A DNA stretch of 64,000 bases from Pantoea brenneri (GTDB taxonomy: Bacteria; Pseudomonadota; Gammaproteobacteria; Enterobacterales; Enterobacteriaceae): assembly GCA_002095305.1 (NCBI GenBank), contig MIEI01000013.1, positions 1 to 64,000 on the forward strand. The letters run 5' to 3'. Each line of letters opens with the position of its first letter. The stretch's first letter is position 1. The translations under genes were made by a program, and so were the position numbers. The notes beneath the pieces were generated by a model that was not told the DNA's origin, made no database searches, and saw nothing but the letters and a program-made list of their open reading frames with translations. Positions 21,852-31,644 of this stretch are shown here, in pieces.

Positions 21852-22583
21852 ATGAAAAAATGGATTGTTGCCGCCACGCTGGCTTCGCTGGCCCTCAGCG
21901 CCCAGGCCGCTGATAAAATTCGCTTCGCCGCCTCGGCGACTTATCCGCCGTTTGAATCGCTGAATCGTGAAAATCAGCTGGTCGGTTTCGACATCGATCT
22001 GGCGAAGGCGCTTTGCCAGCAGATGAAGGCCGACTGCACCTTCACCAACAATGCGTTCGACAGCCTGATCCCTTCGCTGAAGTTCCGCCGCTATGACGCG
22101 GTTATTTCCGGTATGGACATCACCGCCGAACGCAGCAAGCAGGTCGATTTTACCCAGCCCTACTACGCCAACTCCGCAATCGTGATCGCCCGCAAAGGCC
22201 AGTTCAGTGATTTTGCCGCCCTGAAGGGCAAGCGTCTTGGTGTCGAGAACGGCACCACCCATCAGAAATACCTGCAGGAAAAACATCCTGAGGTGACGGT
22301 GGTGGCGTATGACAGCTATCAGAATGCGATTCTGGATATGAAGAATGGGCGTCTGGATGGGGTGTTTGGTGACAGCGCCGTGGTGAATCAGTGGCTGAAG
22401 ACCAACAGCGATCTGGCAACCGTCGGCGAGCACGTTACCGATGCAGACTACTTCGGCACCGGCCTCGGCATTGCAGTGCGCAAAGGCAACACCGAATTAC
22501 GCGATCGCTTTAATCATGCCCTCGCCGAACTGAAAGCCAATGGCCGCTGGCAGCAGATTAACCAGCAGTGGTTCCCTGAATAA
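21852..22583 (+). CDS. artJ: Periplasmic L-arginine-binding protein ArtJ
   Basis: High-affinity arginine receptor for the ArtQMP importer. Signal peptide MKKWIVAATLASLALSAQA, then a SBP_bac_3 domain (SATYPPFESLNRENQLVGFDID ends; motif KGKRLGVENGTTHQKYL). 243 residues. It has its own upstream region with an ARG box, separate from artPIQM. Stem GGGCTCAG / CTGAGCCC follows at 22594-22613. Confidence 0.95.
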   Translation: MKKWIVAATLASLALSAQAADKIRFAASATYPPFESLNRENQLVGFDIDLAKALCQQMKADCTFTNNAFDSLIPSLKFRRYDAVISGMDITAERSKQVDFTQPYYANSAIVIARKGQFSDFAALKGKRLGVENGTTHQKYLQEKHPEVTVVAYDSYQNAILDMKNGRLDGVFGDSAVVNQWLKTNSDLATVGEHVTDADYFGTGLGIAVRKGNTELRDRFNHALAELKANGRWQQINQQWFPE

Positions 22584-22591
22584 ATGCAGAT

Positions 22592-22615
22592 GCGGGCTCA
22601 GTGTCTGAGCCCGTC
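22592..22615 (+). terminator. Stem-loop between artJ and rlmC
   Basis: GGGCTCAG / CTGAGCCC with a 3-nt loop. The following T tract is weak (GTCTTACG), so termination strength is uncertain. Confidence 0.6.
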
Positions 22616-22621
22616 TTACGC

Positions 22622-23752
22622 TTAGCGCGGCTGGCGGGTTAACAACGCCAGCACTTCAAAATGGGCGGTGTGCGGGAACATATCAAACAGCTGCACCTTG
22701 CTAATCTGATAATCATTCAGCCGGGCTACGTCTTCTGCCAGCGTCTGTGGGTTACAGCTGGAATAGAGCAGATAATCGGGTGCCATCTGACTAAGAAAAT
22801 CACACAGTTCAGCGCCAATGCCGCGTCGCGGTGGGTTAACCAGCACCAGCTGTGGCACCGCGTCCCGGCCGGTGGCAAATTCGGTCGAGTCCAGCGCAGC
22901 AAACTGCACTTTTTCCAGTCCCATCATCTGCGCTGAACGCTGGGCGCATTTAATCGCCTCGGCGCTGATTTCAATGCCGGTCAGCGTCATCTCTGGCGTG
23001 GCGCAGTGCAGGCCAAATCCCCCTACGCCGCAGAACAGATCCCACATGCTGGTGACCGGCAGCTGCTGCACCCATTGCCGGGCGGTGGCGTAAAGCGTGC
23101 TGGCAACCTGTGGATTGGTCTGGAAGAAACTTTGCGGACGGATCCACAGCGGCACGCCGTTAAAATTTTCGGCCAGCGACTGCGCTGGCGTCAGCGCAAT
23201 CTCCTGCTCCCCTTCCAGAATCGCCATATGTACCGGCTGAATATTGGCGGAGATCACCGTCAATTGTGGCAACTGCTGTTGCAGCTCCGGCAGTGCCGCG
23301 CGCAGTTGCGCCAGCTTGGTGGTCGAACGCAACACAAAACGCAGCATCATGCCGCCCTGACTACTGCCGGTCAGCAACAGATATTTCAGCTCGCCCCGTT
23401 TGCGCGCCACGTTGTACGGCGTCAGCCCGGCGCGGGCGATAAACGGCCGCAGCGCAGCAAACACCGGCTGAAAACTGGCTGGATAGAGCGGGCAGTCGCA
23501 CAGATCAACCGCCTCGCCATTGCGCTGAACCATGCCGAACACCGGACGCTCCACGCTACCGCTGACCACCATCTTGGCTTTATTACGAAACGCCTGCTGC
23601 GGCGAGGTGATCGGTGGCAACCACTGCGCCACCGGCCGATCGGCCAGCAGCTGTTCCAGCCATGACTGTTTGTCAGTCAGCTGTTGGGTATAGGGTTTTT
23701 CCAGCCACTGGCAGGAGCGGCAACGGTTAGCGTCATAGAGCGCGCAATGCAT
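22622..23752 (-). CDS. rlmC: 23S rRNA (uracil(747)-C(5))-methyltransferase RlmC
   Basis: SAM-dependent methyltransferase of the TrmA family. N-terminal iron-sulfur cysteines ([13 protein letters not shown], later LCDCPLYPA), SAM motif [20 protein letters not shown] motif and catalytic Cys in [15 protein letters not shown]. 376 residues from ATG 23752 (MHCALYDAN); an in-frame codon six residues upstream is less likely by homology. Confidence 0.95.
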   Translation of the reverse strand: MHCALYDANRCRSCQWLEKPYTQQLTDKQSWLEQLLADRPVAQWLPPITSPQQAFRNKAKMVVSGSVERPVFGMVQRNGEAVDLCDCPLYPASFQPVFAALRPFIARAGLTPYNVARKRGELKYLLLTGSSQGGMMLRFVLRSTTKLAQLRAALPELQQQLPQLTVISANIQPVHMAILEGEQEIALTPAQSLAENFNGVPLWIRPQSFFQTNPQVASTLYATARQWVQQLPVTSMWDLFCGVGGFGLHCATPEMTLTGIEISAEAIKCAQRSAQMMGLEKVQFAALDSTEFATGRDAVPQLVLVNPPRRGIGAELCDFLSQMAPDYLLYSSCNPQTLAEDVARLNDYQISKVQLFDMFPHTAHFEVLALLTRQPR

Positions 23753-23800
23753 GGGAAAGCCTGTATTCACGGTGGAGAGGTCGGGCGGAGCGCGATTGTA

Positions 23801-24268
23801 TCATCGCTTGCTGAAAAATGCGCGACTGCTGAGCGGCAGAAACAGCAGCAGCAGCACCAGCAGATCCGGCAGCTTTTGCAGCAGGGTGTGATGGACGATC
23901 TGGACATTATTCGCGCCATCAATGCTGAATATCTCCGGATAGATCCAGCCCATGGAGGCCATCAGCATATAACCCAGCACAATCACCTGGGTGGCGACAT
24001 AGCCCCAGCGTCCCCGGTTGCTGCCGCGCATCAGGGTAAAGGCGCAGCGCAGTTCGAACAGGAAGATCAGCTGGCTGGCGACAAAGATAAAGGTTGAGTC
24101 CCAGGCCTGGGCGCTGCGGTGGACAAAGTTGGCGAGCTCGCTGTAGCCAAGCTCATTTGCCAGCATCAGCACGCTCAGGCAGCGCGTCGCGATAATGGCA
24201 ATGCCCGCCACGGTGACCGGAACCGGTGCCTCCGTCAACGTGCGGCTGCTTTTAAGGATTTCTGACAT
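23801..24268 (-). CDS. ybjO: YbjO inner-membrane protein (DUF2593)
   Basis: 155-residue predicted membrane protein with about four hydrophobic segments and the conserved ending LLQKLPDLLVLLLLFLPLSSR. Function unknown. ATG 24268 is preceded by GGTGGAG; the GTG at 24283 overlaps that ribosome site and is rejected. It lies downstream of potI, as in E. coli. Confidence 0.88.
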   Translation of the reverse strand: MSEILKSSRTLTEAPVPVTVAGIAIIATRCLSVLMLANELGYSELANFVHRSAQAWDSTFIFVASQLIFLFELRCAFTLMRGSNRGRWGYVATQVIVLGYMLMASMGWIYPEIFSIDGANNVQIVHHTLLQKLPDLLVLLLLFLPLSSRAFFSKR

Positions 24269-24287
24269 AGTCCGTGACTCCACCTGA

Positions 24288-24320
24288 TCAAAAAACGGGC
24301 CGGTAAAACCAGCCCGTTGT
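24288..24320 (-). terminator. Terminator of the potFGHI operon
   Basis: On the minus strand, AACGGGC ... GCCCGTT with inner GG/CC pairing, followed by TTTTTT. It sits between potI and ybjO, so ybjO is probably a separate unit or read-through. Confidence 0.82.
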
Positions 24321-24343
24321 TATAGTGGCAAATGTTACGGATT

Positions 24344-25189
24344 TCAGCCACGTTTAGCTTTCTGAATATCGCTTAAACGTTGTTTTTCTTCATGTGCCAT
24401 CACCCGCCAGGCGATAAAACCGACTAAACCGACCACGAACAGGATCAGTGAGGCGAGCGCGTTGATTTCCGGATTGACGCCACGCCGCACGGTGGCAAAA
24501 ATCGCCATCGGCAAGGTGGTCGCGCCAGGGCCGGTTACAAAGCTGGAAATCACCAGATCGTCGAGAGACAGCGTAAACGCCAGCAGCCAGCCGGTGACGA
24601 TAGCCGGAGCAATCATCGGCACGGTAATCACGAAGAACACTTTGAGCGGCGTTGCGCCCAGATCCATCGCGGCCTCTTCAATCGAGCGGTCCAGTTCGCG
24701 CAGGCGCGAGTTGATCACCACGGCGACATAGGCGGTACAGAACGTAACGTGCGCCAGCCAGATGGTCAGCATGCCGCGCTCGCTCGGCCAGCCAAAGGCG
24801 TTGCCCATCGCCACAAACAGCAGCAGCAGCGACAGCCCGGTGATCACGTCGGGCATCACCAGCGGTGCGGTCAGCATAAACGCAAAGCCGTTATGGCCAC
24901 GGAAACGGCCGAAGCGCACGATAATCACCGCCGCCAGGGTTCCCAGCACCACCGCCATGGTGGCGGAGAGCGCGGCGATACTCAGACTCAGCATCACCGC
25001 GTCAATCATCGCGCTATCCTGAAACAGCACCCGGTACCAGTGGAAGGAGAAGCTGTCCCATACCGTCACCAACTGTGAGCTGTTGAAGGAGTAAACCACC
25101 AGCAGCAGCATCGGCGCATAGAGGAACAGGAAACAGCAGACCAGAATCCCGGTACGCCAGGGCGAGCGAATGGTCGGCAAATTGTTCAT
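24344..25189 (-). CDS. potI: Putrescine ABC transporter permease PotI
   Basis: Second permease of the PotFGHI putrescine importer; 281 residues as in E. coli, about six membrane helices, EAA loop EEAAMDLGATPLKVFFVIT. Its ATG overlaps the potH stop by 4 bp. Confidence 0.97.
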   Translation of the reverse strand: MNNLPTIRSPWRTGILVCCFLFLYAPMLLLVVYSFNSSQLVTVWDSFSFHWYRVLFQDSAMIDAVMLSLSIAALSATMAVVLGTLAAVIIVRFGRFRGHNGFAFMLTAPLVMPDVITGLSLLLLFVAMGNAFGWPSERGMLTIWLAHVTFCTAYVAVVINSRLRELDRSIEEAAMDLGATPLKVFFVITVPMIAPAIVTGWLLAFTLSLDDLVISSFVTGPGATTLPMAIFATVRRGVNPEINALASLILFVVGLVGFIAWRVMAHEEKQRLSDIQKAKRG

Positions 25190-26148
25190 GCCTTCTCCCC
25201 CATCTCACGGTTTTGATGCTTATGGAACCAGATGATCGGCAGAATCAGGATCAGCAGGATAATGACCGCCAGCGCCGACGCGACCGGCCAGTCACGGTTA
25301 TTAAAGAACTCCTGCCACAGAATACGGCCAATCATAATGCTGTCCGGACCCCCGAGCAGTTCCGGGATCACGTACTCACCGACCGCCGGAATAAACACCA
25401 GCATCGAACCGGCGATTATCCCGCCTTTGGTAAGTGGAACGATCACGCTGAAAAAGGTTTTCAGCGGACGCGCGCCCAGATCCAGCGACGCTTCAACCAG
25501 CGAGTAGTCGATACGCGTCAGCGCGGTGTAGATCGGCAGCACCATAAACGGCAGATAGCAGTAAACGATGCCGATATAGACCGCGGTATTGGTGTAAAGG
25601 ATCACCAGCGGATGATCAATCACGCCCAGCCACAGCAGAAAACGGTTGAGGATACCGTTATTGTTCAGCAGCCCCATCCAGGCGTAGACCCGCACCAGAA
25701 AGGAGGTCCACGACGGCAGGATCACCAGCAGCAGCAGGATAGTGCGCATCGACGGCTTGCTGTGCGCCACCGCCCAGGCCAGCGGATAGCCCACCAGCAG
25801 GCAAATCACCGTCGAGATGGCCGCCACTTTCAGCGACTGCAGATAGGCGTCGACGTAGAGAGGATCGTCGGTCAGCGTCAGGTAATTGGCAAAGTTCAGC
25901 ACAATACTGAACTGATCGTCCGCCCAGCTGACCAGTTCGGTATAGGGTGGAATGGCGCGCGCAATGTCAGCGAAGCTGATCTTTAGCACCGTCAGGAACG
26001 GCAGCAGGAAGAACAGCACCAGCCAGACATAGGGTAAAGCGATCACCAGTTTGCGGCCGTGCTGCATTTTAATTCGCGTGGCCCAGCGTTGCAGCGGCGT
26101 GCCGACCAGCCGGGCCGGCGCTTTGCTGCGTTGGAAAATCTGGCTCAT
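25186..26148 (-). CDS. potH: Putrescine ABC transporter permease PotH
   Basis: First permease of the putrescine importer; 320 residues, with an N-terminal cytoplasmic stretch then about six membrane helices and the loop VEASLDLGARPLKTFFSVI. Nine bases separate it from potG. Operon order potF-potG-potH-potI on the minus strand. Confidence 0.97.
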   Translation of the reverse strand: MSQIFQRSKAPARLVGTPLQRWATRIKMQHGRKLVIALPYVWLVLFFLLPFLTVLKISFADIARAIPPYTELVSWADDQFSIVLNFANYLTLTDDPLYVDAYLQSLKVAAISTVICLLVGYPLAWAVAHSKPSMRTILLLLVILPSWTSFLVRVYAWMGLLNNNGILNRFLLWLGVIDHPLVILYTNTAVYIGIVYCYLPFMVLPIYTALTRIDYSLVEASLDLGARPLKTFFSVIVPLTKGGIIAGSMLVFIPAVGEYVIPELLGGPDSIMIGRILWQEFFNNRDWPVASALAVIILLILILPIIWFHKHQNREMGEKA

Positions 26149-26157
26149 GGCGCCTCC

Positions 26158-27291
26158 TTAAACCGTCAACACCACGCAGCTGTCGCTCTCCCAACAGAGG
26201 CGGACTTCATCGCCCCAGGTCGGCAACCCTTTGCGGTAGCGATGCGCGTTTTGCAACTGTGCGCTGATCATCTGTCCGCTGTGCAGACGGACATGGAAAA
26301 TCGACAGGTCACCGAGATAGGCGATATGCACCACTTCACCGACGGCAAAGTTGCAGCCATCGGCTGGCACCTCATCGCACAGCATCACTTTTTCGGGACG
26401 CAGCGCGACGTGAACCGGCAGGTTATCCACCACCGAGACATCGGAATCGACCTTCAGCGGGTGCATCAGCCCCGGGCTGTCGATAACCAGACCATCCGCC
26501 TGACGTTCGCGCAGCAGCCCTTCAAACACGTTCACCGAGCCGATGAATTCGGCACTGTAGCGGCTGGTCGGATGCTCGTAGATCTCTTCCGGCTCGCCAA
26601 TCTGCACGAACTTGCCGCGATTCATGATGGCAATGCGGCCCGCCATGGTCATCGCCTCTTCCTGATCGTGGGTAACCATGACGCAGGTTGCGCCCACCCG
26701 CTCGAGGATATCAACCACCTCCAGCTGCATGCGATCGCGCAGCTTCTTGTCCAGCGCGCCCATCGGTTCATCCAGCAGCAGCAGCTTAGGCCGTTTCGCC
26801 AGGCTACGCGCCAGCGCCACACGCTGACGCTGACCGCCGGAGAGCTGATGCGGCTTACGCCTGGCAAACTCCTGCATATGCACCAGCGCCAGCATTTCCG
26901 CCACCCGACTGGTGATTTCGCCCTTCGGCAACTTATCCTGCTTCAGACCAAAGGCGATATTCTGCTCCACCGTCATGTGCGGAAACAGCGCGTAAGACTG
27001 GAACATCATATTGATTGGCCGCTGATAAGGGGCGACGTGCGACAGATCCTGGCCATCCAGCACAATCTGGCCACTGGTCGGCGGCTCGAAACCCGCCAGC
27101 ATCCGCAACAGCGTGGATTTGCCACAGCCCGACGCGCCCAGCAGGGCAAAAATCTCGCCTTTGTATATGGTCAGACTGACATCATCGACAGCATGCTGTC
27201 CGTCGAACGATTTTGTCAGATTGCGAATTTCCAGCAGCGGCGTTAACGCCTTTGCGGTTTTATTTTGAGGACGGGGAATGGCATCGTTCAC
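26158..27291 (-). CDS. potG: Putrescine ABC transporter ATP-binding protein PotG
   Basis: Importer ATPase; 377 residues as in E. coli. Walker A GASGCGKST, signature LSGGQRQRVALARSL, Walker B LLLLDEP and a C-terminal TOBE domain. The start is GTG at 27291 (MNDAIPRPQNKTAKALTPLL); the frame is open 13 codons further but homology ends here. Confidence 0.96.
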   Translation of the reverse strand: MNDAIPRPQNKTAKALTPLLEIRNLTKSFDGQHAVDDVSLTIYKGEIFALLGASGCGKSTLLRMLAGFEPPTSGQIVLDGQDLSHVAPYQRPINMMFQSYALFPHMTVEQNIAFGLKQDKLPKGEITSRVAEMLALVHMQEFARRKPHQLSGGQRQRVALARSLAKRPKLLLLDEPMGALDKKLRDRMQLEVVDILERVGATCVMVTHDQEEAMTMAGRIAIMNRGKFVQIGEPEEIYEHPTSRYSAEFIGSVNVFEGLLRERQADGLVIDSPGLMHPLKVDSDVSVVDNLPVHVALRPEKVMLCDEVPADGCNFAVGEVVHIAYLGDLSIFHVRLHSGQMISAQLQNAHRYRKGLPTWGDEVRLCWESDSCVVLTV

Positions 27292-27350
27292 TAACGTATC
27301 TCTCCGGAGCCAGGCGGAACATCGCGGCAAAATCCGCCGCTAAAAATGGC

Positions 27351-27381
27351 ACAACAGAGGCCGACACTGCGCCTCTGTTGC
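27351..27381 (-). other. Intercistronic stem-loop between potF and potG
   Basis: Perfect 10-bp stem CAACAGAGGC / GCCTCTGTTG with an 11-nt loop, no T run. Its place between the abundant binding-protein gene and the ATPase gene suggests an mRNA stabiliser or partial attenuator that raises PotF over PotGHI. Confidence 0.6.
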
Positions 27382-27414
27382 TGATGAGTAATCAGTCAAT
27401 CCGTTCAGAACGAA

Positions 27415-28524
27415 TTACTTACCACTTTTTACTTTAGTCCATGCACGGGTACGCACACGATCCAGTTTCGGATCCTGAACTTTGAGCACGAACAATTTCG
27501 ACATCGCTTCTGGCGTCGGGAAGATGCCTGGGTTGTTGCGGACGTCAGCATTGATCAGCGGTAGCGAAGCTTTATTGCCGTTGGCGTAGTTCATCTTGTT
27601 CGAGACATCCGCGATCACTTTTGGATCCATGATGTAGTTCAGCCAGGCGTAGGCACCATCAAGATTCTTCGCGTCTTTCGGAATTGCCATCATGTCGAAG
27701 AAGGCCAGAGCGCCCTCTTTCGGCACGCTGTAACCGAGATGCACGCCATTTTTGGCTTCATCGGCCCGGTTTTTCGCCTGCAGAATGTCACCTGACCAGC
27801 CAATCGCCACACAAATATTGCCGTTAGCCAGATCGTTGATGTACTGCGACGAATGGAAATAACGAATGTTCGGACGCAGTTTCAACAGCAGATCGGTGGC
27901 CGCGCCTGAATACTCTTTGGCGTCAGAACTGTTCGGATCTTTACCCAGATAGTTGAGCACGGTAGCGAAAATTTCTTCCGGCGCATCAAGGAAAGAGACG
28001 CCACAGCTTTTCAGCTTCTCCAGATTTTCTGGCTTCATCACCAGATCCCAGCTGTTAACCGGTGCATCTGCGCCGAGTACCGCTTTGACTTTATCGATGT
28101 TGTAGCCGATACCGGTAGTGCCCCACAGGTAAGGAATGGCGTATTTGTTGCCCGGATCGTGCTGCGCCACTTTTTCCATCAGCGCCGGATCGAGGTTTTT
28201 ATAGTTAGGCAGTTTGCTCTTATCCAGCGGCTGGAACACGCCGGATTGCAGCTGACGCGCCAGGAAGCTGGAGGATGGCACCACCACGTCATAGCCGGTG
28301 CTGCCAGCCATCAGTTTGCCTTCCAGCACTTCATTGGAGTCAAACACGTCGTAGACCACTTTGATGCCGGACTGCTTTTCAAAGTTCGGCACGGTATCTG
28401 GCGAGATATAATCAGACCAGTTATAAACGTGCAGCGTTTTATCTTCCGCCATGGTGCTGGCAGACGCGGCCATCAGCACGCCAGCTACCACACCTGACAA
28501 CCATTTCTGACGTTGGTTGAACAT
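27415..28524 (-). CDS. potF: Periplasmic putrescine-binding protein PotF
   Basis: Substrate receptor of the putrescine importer. Signal peptide ending SASTMA, then a polyamine-binding fold ([30 protein letters not shown]). 369 residues from ATG 28524; the ATG at 28533 directly abuts the CAGGAGG ribosome site, so 28524 is correctly spaced. First gene of potFGHI. Confidence 0.95.
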   Translation of the reverse strand: MFNQRQKWLSGVVAGVLMAASASTMAEDKTLHVYNWSDYISPDTVPNFEKQSGIKVVYDVFDSNEVLEGKLMAGSTGYDVVVPSSSFLARQLQSGVFQPLDKSKLPNYKNLDPALMEKVAQHDPGNKYAIPYLWGTTGIGYNIDKVKAVLGADAPVNSWDLVMKPENLEKLKSCGVSFLDAPEEIFATVLNYLGKDPNSSDAKEYSGAATDLLLKLRPNIRYFHSSQYINDLANGNICVAIGWSGDILQAKNRADEAKNGVHLGYSVPKEGALAFFDMMAIPKDAKNLDGAYAWLNYIMDPKVIADVSNKMNYANGNKASLPLINADVRNNPGIFPTPEAMSKLFVLKVQDPKLDRVRTRAWTKVKSGK

Positions 28525-28865
28525 GTTTTCCATCCTCCTGAGCGGGTCATCACAACGCTGCAAACCAGTGATCCATACGTTGCGTTCTGTGTGTAAGGTC
28601 AGTGACACAATGAATCATTATTCAGCGGAAGTGTAATAGCAAAAACCATTAGCTGTGGCGCAGTTACGCGGCTGTCACAGCCCCGCAAGAATAGCCCCCC
28701 GACTCAGACTGCACCAGACCTCAGCGTAAAAAACGCCTAAAAGCGATATTTTATGCATGTTTAAGCTATGAGGTTCGGCTTTACTGGCATAAAGAACGAC
28801 AAATATCTGGCACTAAAGGGCAAAGTGCAGAATAAAAAATTATAGCTATCCGGTGCGACGGACAT
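28525..28865 (-). promoter_or_regulatory. potF upstream region
   Basis: About 340 bp between the potF start and the ybjN terminator. It should carry the potF promoter (minus). It is AT-rich near 28740-28850. No gene is seen. Confidence 0.45.
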
Positions 28866-28892
28866 AAAAAAAGCCGTCACAGGGACGGCTTA
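28866..28892 (-). terminator. Terminator after ybjN
   Basis: On the minus strand AAGCCGTC / GACGGCTT with a 5-nt loop and a run of T. Confidence 0.88.
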
Positions 28893-28910
28893 ACGGGCAA
28901 TCGGGTCTGA

Positions 28911-29390
28911 TCAGTGCAGCACGGAGTGCACGCTGGTCACCGGCACATGCTCTTCCTCTTCACCAATCATCAGCAGATTGTTAGCAAACGCCTCAAGGAT
29001 CACCATTGAGATCTGCTCTTCACTCTGTTTCATAAAGTGAGAGAACTGACCAAAGGTTAACCCTGCGGTGATGGTCATTGACTGACAGACAATCAGCTTC
29101 GGCAGGTTATCATCCTGAATGTCGATGAACGCTTTCACCGTCAGCGAACTGGCATTAATTTGCGACAGGTCGCCTACCAAAGGAATCAGCGCCGTGGGCT
29201 TCACTTCAGCCAGCGCCGAAAACAGAATGACGTTGTCGACCAGATCGATTTTGGCGTCAAACACCCCGTCGAAGTTTTGCATATGCGGCAGATGTAGTGC
29301 CTGACAGGCATCGCATTCGAACCAGGTGATATTTTGCTGATCCAGCCAGCGACGCAACAGGTCGATATCCGGAACGACAAGAGAATCCAT
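28911..29390 (-). CDS. ybjN: YbjN family protein
   Basis: 159-residue cytoplasmic protein of the YbjN (DUF1790) family; in E. coli and Erwinia amylovora (AmyR) it lowers motility, exopolysaccharide and stress functions. Highly conserved core ALHLPHMQNFDGVFDAKIDL and ASSLTVKAFIDIQDDNLPKL. Monocistronic by its terminator and the gap to rimK. Confidence 0.93.
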   Translation of the reverse strand: MDSLVVPDIDLLRRWLDQQNITWFECDACQALHLPHMQNFDGVFDAKIDLVDNVILFSALAEVKPTALIPLVGDLSQINASSLTVKAFIDIQDDNLPKLIVCQSMTITAGLTFGQFSHFMKQSEEQISMVILEAFANNLLMIGEEEEHVPVTSVHSVLH

Positions 29391-29476
29391 CGTAAAATCC
29401 CATGGGGTGATAAACAGGCGACTTAGCTTACGGAAAAATGCGCGTCGATGCCACGAAAACCGCTGAAAAGCGCGTG

Positions 29477-30378
29477 TCAGCCCGCGGTTTTAGGACGGAG
29501 CCCGGGGATAGCCTGCTGCTCAATCCAGCCAATCATCAGCCCGGCAATGTCCAGACCGCTGCTGGTTTCGATCCCTTCGAGACCCGGCGAGGCATTGACC
29601 TCCATCACCAGCGGACCCCGAGCGGCACGCAGGATATCGACCCCGGCGACGTCCAGCCCCAGCGTGGTCGCCGCTTTGACGGCAATCTGCCGCTCCTGCT
29701 CAGTGATAGTGACCGGATACGCCTTGCCGCCACGGTGCAGATTGGAGCGAAAGTCGCCCTCTTTTGCCACCCGCTCAATCGCCGCCACGACCTGATTGCC
29801 AATCACCAGACAGCGAATATCACGGCCGCCCGCCTCTTTGATGAACTCCTGCACCAGAATATGGGCATTCAGACCGCGAAACGCATCGATAACGCTTTCC
29901 GCCGCCTGGCGCGTTTCGGCCAGCACTACGCCGATGCCTGGGTGCCTTCCACCAGTTTGACCACCAGCGGCGCGCCGCCGACCATGGCGATCAGATCCTC
30001 GGTATCGTCCGGCGAGGAAGCAAAGCCGGTGACCGGCATATCGATTCCCTCGCGCGCCAGCAGCTGCAGCGATCGCAGCTTGTCACGTGCGCGGGTGATC
30101 GCCGCCGACTCATTCAGCGGGTAACTGCCGCTCATCTCAAACTGACGCAGCACCGCCGTACCGTAAAAGGTGGTCAGAGAGCCGATGCGCGGAATGACCG
30201 CATCAAAGTGGCCGAGCGGTTCACCGCAGTAGTGCACGGCGGGCGAGGCGGGATTGATGTTCATGTAGCAGGAGAGCGGATCGATGATTTGCACCTGATG
30301 GCCACGGCCTTCGGCCGCCTCACGCAGCCGCCGGCTGGAGTAAAGCGTTTCATCGCGCGACAGAATGGCTATTTTCAT
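29477..30378 (-). CDS. rimK: Ribosomal protein S6--L-glutamate ligase RimK (single-base frameshift as sequenced)
   Basis: ATP-grasp enzyme that adds glutamates to the C-terminus of S6. The N-terminal frame ([18 protein letters not shown]) ends at [13 protein letters not shown]; the other frame resumes with [15 protein letters not shown] and carries ATP-grasp motifs [19 protein letters not shown] and [13 protein letters not shown]. Restoring one base at 29937-29938 (CAGGC to CAGGGC on the coding strand) gives 300 residues, the E. coli length. It follows nfsA by 21 bp in the ybjC-nfsA-rimK operon. Confidence 0.93.
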
Positions 30379-30399
30379 CGTCCGTTCTCCGCCGTTAGC

Positions 30400-31122
30400 T
30401 TAGCGCGTTGCCCAGCCCTGCTGATGCAGATAATCCAGCATAAACGGGCGCGTTTCTTTGATAATCAGGCGCTGAATCAGTTCGCTCCAGGTTTCGCTGC
30501 GCTGGTTGCTGTCACGGTGCTGATAGTAAAGCTCGGTGCGGCTGTCATAGTCCGCCAGTACCGCCGGATCGAGCGGCTGGTAGCGGTTTTCATGCACCAG
30601 CATTGCGTGCGGCATGCGCGGTTTCACATCCGGACGGGTTTCAGGATGGCCCAGGCAAAAACCAAACAGCGGCAACACAAATTTTGGCAGGCCGAGCAGA
30701 GTGGTTACCTCGGCGATGTTGTTACGGATACCGCCAATGAACACCCCACCCAGATCCAGCGATTCGGCCGCCACCATGGCATTCTGCGCCATCAGCGCGG
30801 TATCGACACAGCCGAGCAGCAGCTGTTCAGCGCGGCCCAGCTGGGCATCCGGACAGATCTGCAGGTGACGATTAAAGTCAGCGCAGAACACCCAGAACTC
30901 GGGTGCATCTGCCACCCACGACTGACCGCCGGTCAGGGTGACCAACTGGTCGCGCAGCGCACGGTCAGTGATACGAATAATAGAAGAGCACTGTAAAAAA
31001 CTGGATGTGGACGCCGATTGCGCCGCATTAATAATCGCTTCACGCTGCGCCTCGCTGACGGGCTGGTCGGTGAAGGCGCGAACAGAGCGGTGGCTGCACA
31101 GTAAATCAATGGTCGGTGTCAT
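30400..31122 (-). CDS. nfsA: Oxygen-insensitive NADPH nitroreductase NfsA
   Basis: FMN-dependent type I nitroreductase and quinone reductase; 240 residues as in E. coli. N-terminal HRSVRAFTDQPVSEAQREAI and central QNAMVAAESLDLGGVFIGGI are typical FMN-binding regions. Middle gene of ybjC-nfsA-rimK, 16 bp after ybjC. Confidence 0.96.
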   Translation of the reverse strand: MTPTIDLLCSHRSVRAFTDQPVSEAQREAIINAAQSASTSSFLQCSSIIRITDRALRDQLVTLTGGQSWVADAPEFWVFCADFNRHLQICPDAQLGRAEQLLLGCVDTALMAQNAMVAAESLDLGGVFIGGIRNNIAEVTTLLGLPKFVLPLFGFCLGHPETRPDVKPRMPHAMLVHENRYQPLDPAVLADYDSRTELYYQHRDSNQRSETWSELIQRLIIKETRPFMLDYLHQQGWATR

Positions 31123-31138
31123 AAAGTCTCCAGCAACA

Positions 31139-31389
31139 TTAACTTTTTTTGTCAGTGTGATTAAACAACTGCGGCGCGATCGCTTTTGCGGTGCGCCACA
31201 TTAATAGCCAGGCGGCGGGCAGCATCAAAACAATACCCGCGATAAACAGCCCGGTCGCCAGCGTCCTGACGTCCAGCGTGCCGGCGCGGGCAGCCAGCGG
31301 TTCACCAGCAGCAGTGCGGCCAGAATCATCAGGCCGCCAAGCGCTTCCAGCACCAACACGGTGCGGGGTAATCTGGCGACATTCTGCAT
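31139..31389 (-). CDS. ybjC: YbjC small membrane protein (DUF1418; single-base frameshift as sequenced)
   Basis: Small two-helix membrane protein heading the nfsA operon; function unknown. The first frame MQNVARLPRTVLVLEALGGL runs to LPAPA and then into an unrelated tail. The next frame gives TLDVRTLATGLFIAGIVLML and a Lys-rich end up to TAA 31139-31141. One extra base at 31281-31282 (CCGGCA to CCGGGCA) joins them into 83 residues (95 in E. coli). Confidence 0.8.
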
Positions 31390-31516
31390 CGTCCTCTCCT
31401 GCCTTAGCCGGTTATTGAGCGTCAATTATGGTTAACAACCCGCAAATTGCCCACCGTTCAGGGTGAGCCACGGACAGAAAAAACGCCGCCCGGCTGATAA
31501 CAAGGTTCCAGCCGCT

Positions 31517-31553
31517 ATAGGTGGCGGGCATCAGACTAACAGGCAAATCCTGC
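31517..31553 (+). promoter_or_regulatory. Candidate OxyR site upstream of grxA
   Basis: Four ATAG/CTAT-like blocks (ATAG, GCAT, ACAG, CTGC) spaced exactly 7 bp apart, the OxyR pattern with mismatches. It lies about 90-130 bp before grxA, which OxyR activates in E. coli. Confidence 0.4.
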
Positions 31554-31605
31554 TTCCTTTAAGCGATACGAGCGGGCATCATGATTGCCATTCTCAGTTT
31601 TATTG

Positions 31606-31621
31606 TGTGATGTAGATCACG
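31606..31621 (+). promoter_or_regulatory. Candidate CRP site just upstream of grxA
   Basis: TGTGATGTAGATCACG matches the CRP consensus TGTGA-N6-TCACA at nine of ten positions. It ends 23 bp before the grxA ATG, a location more suited to repression or to a role downstream of the promoter. Confidence 0.45.
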
Positions 31622-31644
31622 CACCACGCTGCAAGGAGTTCTTC

